This document shows, in pieces, positions 4,984 to 5,816 of a stretch of 5,816 nucleotides of DNA (its first letter is position 1; each line of letters opens with the position of its first letter). A model generated the notes under the pieces. The model was given only the letters and a program-made list of their open reading frames with translations. It had not been told where the DNA came from and did no database searches. The stretch is from Alphaproteobacteria bacterium. GTDB lineage: Bacteria; Pseudomonadota; Alphaproteobacteria; Geminicoccales; Geminicoccaceae. The stretch is taken from assembly GCA_026982585.1 (NCBI GenBank), contig JALSGW010000052.1, positions 1 through 5,816 of the forward strand. The letters are read 5' to 3'. A program made the translations under genes and the position numbers.

Positions 4984-5816
4984 GCGCACGCGCAGGCCGC
5001 TCGGACGGGTCTCCGGCTTCGGGCAGTGGGCCGGCTGGCTCGTGGCCCTCGGGCTCGCCGTCCGCGTCGCGGTTGCATCCGCGGCGGGCGAAGAGCAGCT
5101 TGTCCGGCAGGCGGGGTTTGCGCCCGATCAGGTCGCCTATCTGGTGGCGGATGCGACAAGCGGACGGGTGCTCGCGCTCGCGCGCGGGGATGCGCCGGCC
5201 CCGCCGGCCTCCACCGCCAAACTCGTGACCGCACTCGCGGCGCTCGAGCTGCTCGGCCCGCGATCCCGCCTCGCCACCCGGCTCTATGTGCGCGGCGCCA
5301 TCGCGGACGGGGTGCTTTCCGGCGAGCTGGTGTTGGAGGGCGGAGGCGATCCCACCCTGGACCTCGACGGCCTCCACGCCCTCGCCCTCGCCCTCCGGCG
5401 GGCGGGGGTGCGGGAGCTGCGGGGACGGTTCCTGCTCGCGGACGGGCTGTTTTCCAGGCGATCCGAGATCGCCGCCGGCGAACCCGTGGGTGCGGCCTAC
5501 AATCCCGGCGTGGGTCCGCTCGCGGTGGCCTTCAACCGGGTGCGGCTGCTGTGGCGGTCGGGACGTCCCTATACGGTGCCGCCCTTGTTCGAGGCGGAGC
5601 TGGAGGCGGTGGCCGAGCCGGGGGCGGTGGTGGGCCGGTCGGAGCGCTCGGGGCGGACGGTGTGGCGTCTCGGTGCCGAGGCCCGGGAACGGGTGCGGGC
5701 GCTTCCGGTGCGCGACGGGGGCATGCAGGCGGCCCGTCTGTTGCGCCGTCTTGCCGGCTTCTACGGCATCCGGCTGCCGCCGCCCGAGAGGGGCCCTGTG
5801 GGAGCGGGCGCCCGTC
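4940..5816 (+). CDS. dacB: PBP4-type D-alanyl-D-alanine carboxypeptidase/endopeptidase, 3' end missing
   Basis: A frame open from ATG 4940 to the right edge (292 codons visible). It is an exported class C low-molecular-weight penicillin-binding protein (peptidase family S13) that trims or cleaves peptidoglycan peptides in the periplasm. The SxxK motif is S91-T-A-K94 in PASTAKLVTALAALELLG, followed by LEGGGDPTLDLDG (about 132-144, as in PBP4) and AAYNPGVGPLAVAFNRVRL, which resembles alphaproteobacterial homologues. The SxN and KTG motifs should lie beyond the window. The N-terminus has an Arg-rich region of about 29 residues, a hydrophobic core at about 30-46 interrupted by R42, and an A-S-A-A cleavage region at 46-49, so secretion is likely. 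The start is uncertain: ATG 4940 overlaps djlA by 44 nt and has no clear ribosome site. The only other in-frame candidate before the SxxK region is GTG 5042, which would strip the basic region. It is probably co-transcribed with djlA. Confidence 0.9.
   Translation, partial: MRPTRPSRNSAASPERTRRPLGRVSGFGQWAGWLVALGLAVRVAVASAAGEEQLVRQAGFAPDQVAYLVADATSGRVLALARGDAPAPPASTAKLVTALAALELLGPRSRLATRLYVRGAIADGVLSGELVLEGGGDPTLDLDGLHALALALRRAGVRELRGRFLLADGLFSRRSEIAAGEPVGAAYNPGVGPLAVAFNRVRLLWRSGRPYTVPPLFEAELEAVAEPGAVVGRSERSGRTVWRLGAEARERVRALPVRDGGMQAARLLRRLAGFYGIRLPPPERGPVGAGAR

Noticed and set aside
4066..4989. Minus-strand extension of the HAD frame upstream to 4989 (a 526-residue protein)
   Set aside because: The extra N-terminal part lies opposite the djlA-like gene and has no domain. 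HAD motif I sits at the expected place when starting at 4065, where a ribosome site is present.
3699..5228. Long plus-strand open frame (509 codons) crossing the HAD, intergenic and djlA regions
   Set aside because: Low-complexity Arg/Ala/Gly/Pro translation with no motif. It conflicts with well-supported genes on both strands.

Overview
The window reads as an ordinary chromosomal segment of a high-GC alphaproteobacterium (GC around 70% by eye, not counted). The taxonomic clues are an ATP12-family F1-ATPase assembly chaperone encoded directly behind a small HAD phosphatase, an EnvZ/OmpR-type two-component pair, and a PBP4-type peptidase whose central sequence resembles alphaproteobacterial members. 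Genus or order cannot be read from this sequence. No IS element, CRISPR array, tRNA, rRNA or phage gene is visible. Coding density is very high, and several neighbouring genes overlap.

Left part (1-2720, + strand): the C-terminal two-thirds of an OmpR-family response regulator runs in from the left edge. It overlaps by 23 nt the gene of a two-TM, EnvZ-like histidine kinase with a HAMP domain. After a 73-nt gap comes a 269-residue multi-pass membrane protein of unknown function. The gap holds two potential RNA hairpins: a perfect one directly after the kinase stop codon, and one that would bury the ribosome-binding site of the membrane-protein gene.

Middle part (2717-4065, - strand): a HAD-IA phosphatase gene and an ATP12 chaperone gene form a tight operon whose start and stop codons overlap (GTGA). 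It runs toward the membrane-protein gene, and the two converging genes share a single CTAG as both stop codons.

Right part (4066-5816): a roughly 145-nt divergent intergenic region separates the HAD gene from a + strand pair. The first is a DjlA-like membrane-anchored J-domain protein (glycine-rich TM segment, TerB-like domain, C-terminal J domain with HPD). The second is an exported PBP4-type D-alanyl-D-alanine carboxypeptidase/endopeptidase. It probably starts inside djlA and runs off the right edge before its second and third active-site motifs.

Most of the content concerns the cell envelope: envelope signalling, a membrane protein, a membrane-anchored co-chaperone, peptidoglycan trimming and ATP synthase assembly. 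I found no evidence for a new multi-gene system. The items most worth a second look are the hairpin over the ribosome-binding site, the uncharacterised membrane protein, and the unusual start of the peptidase gene.
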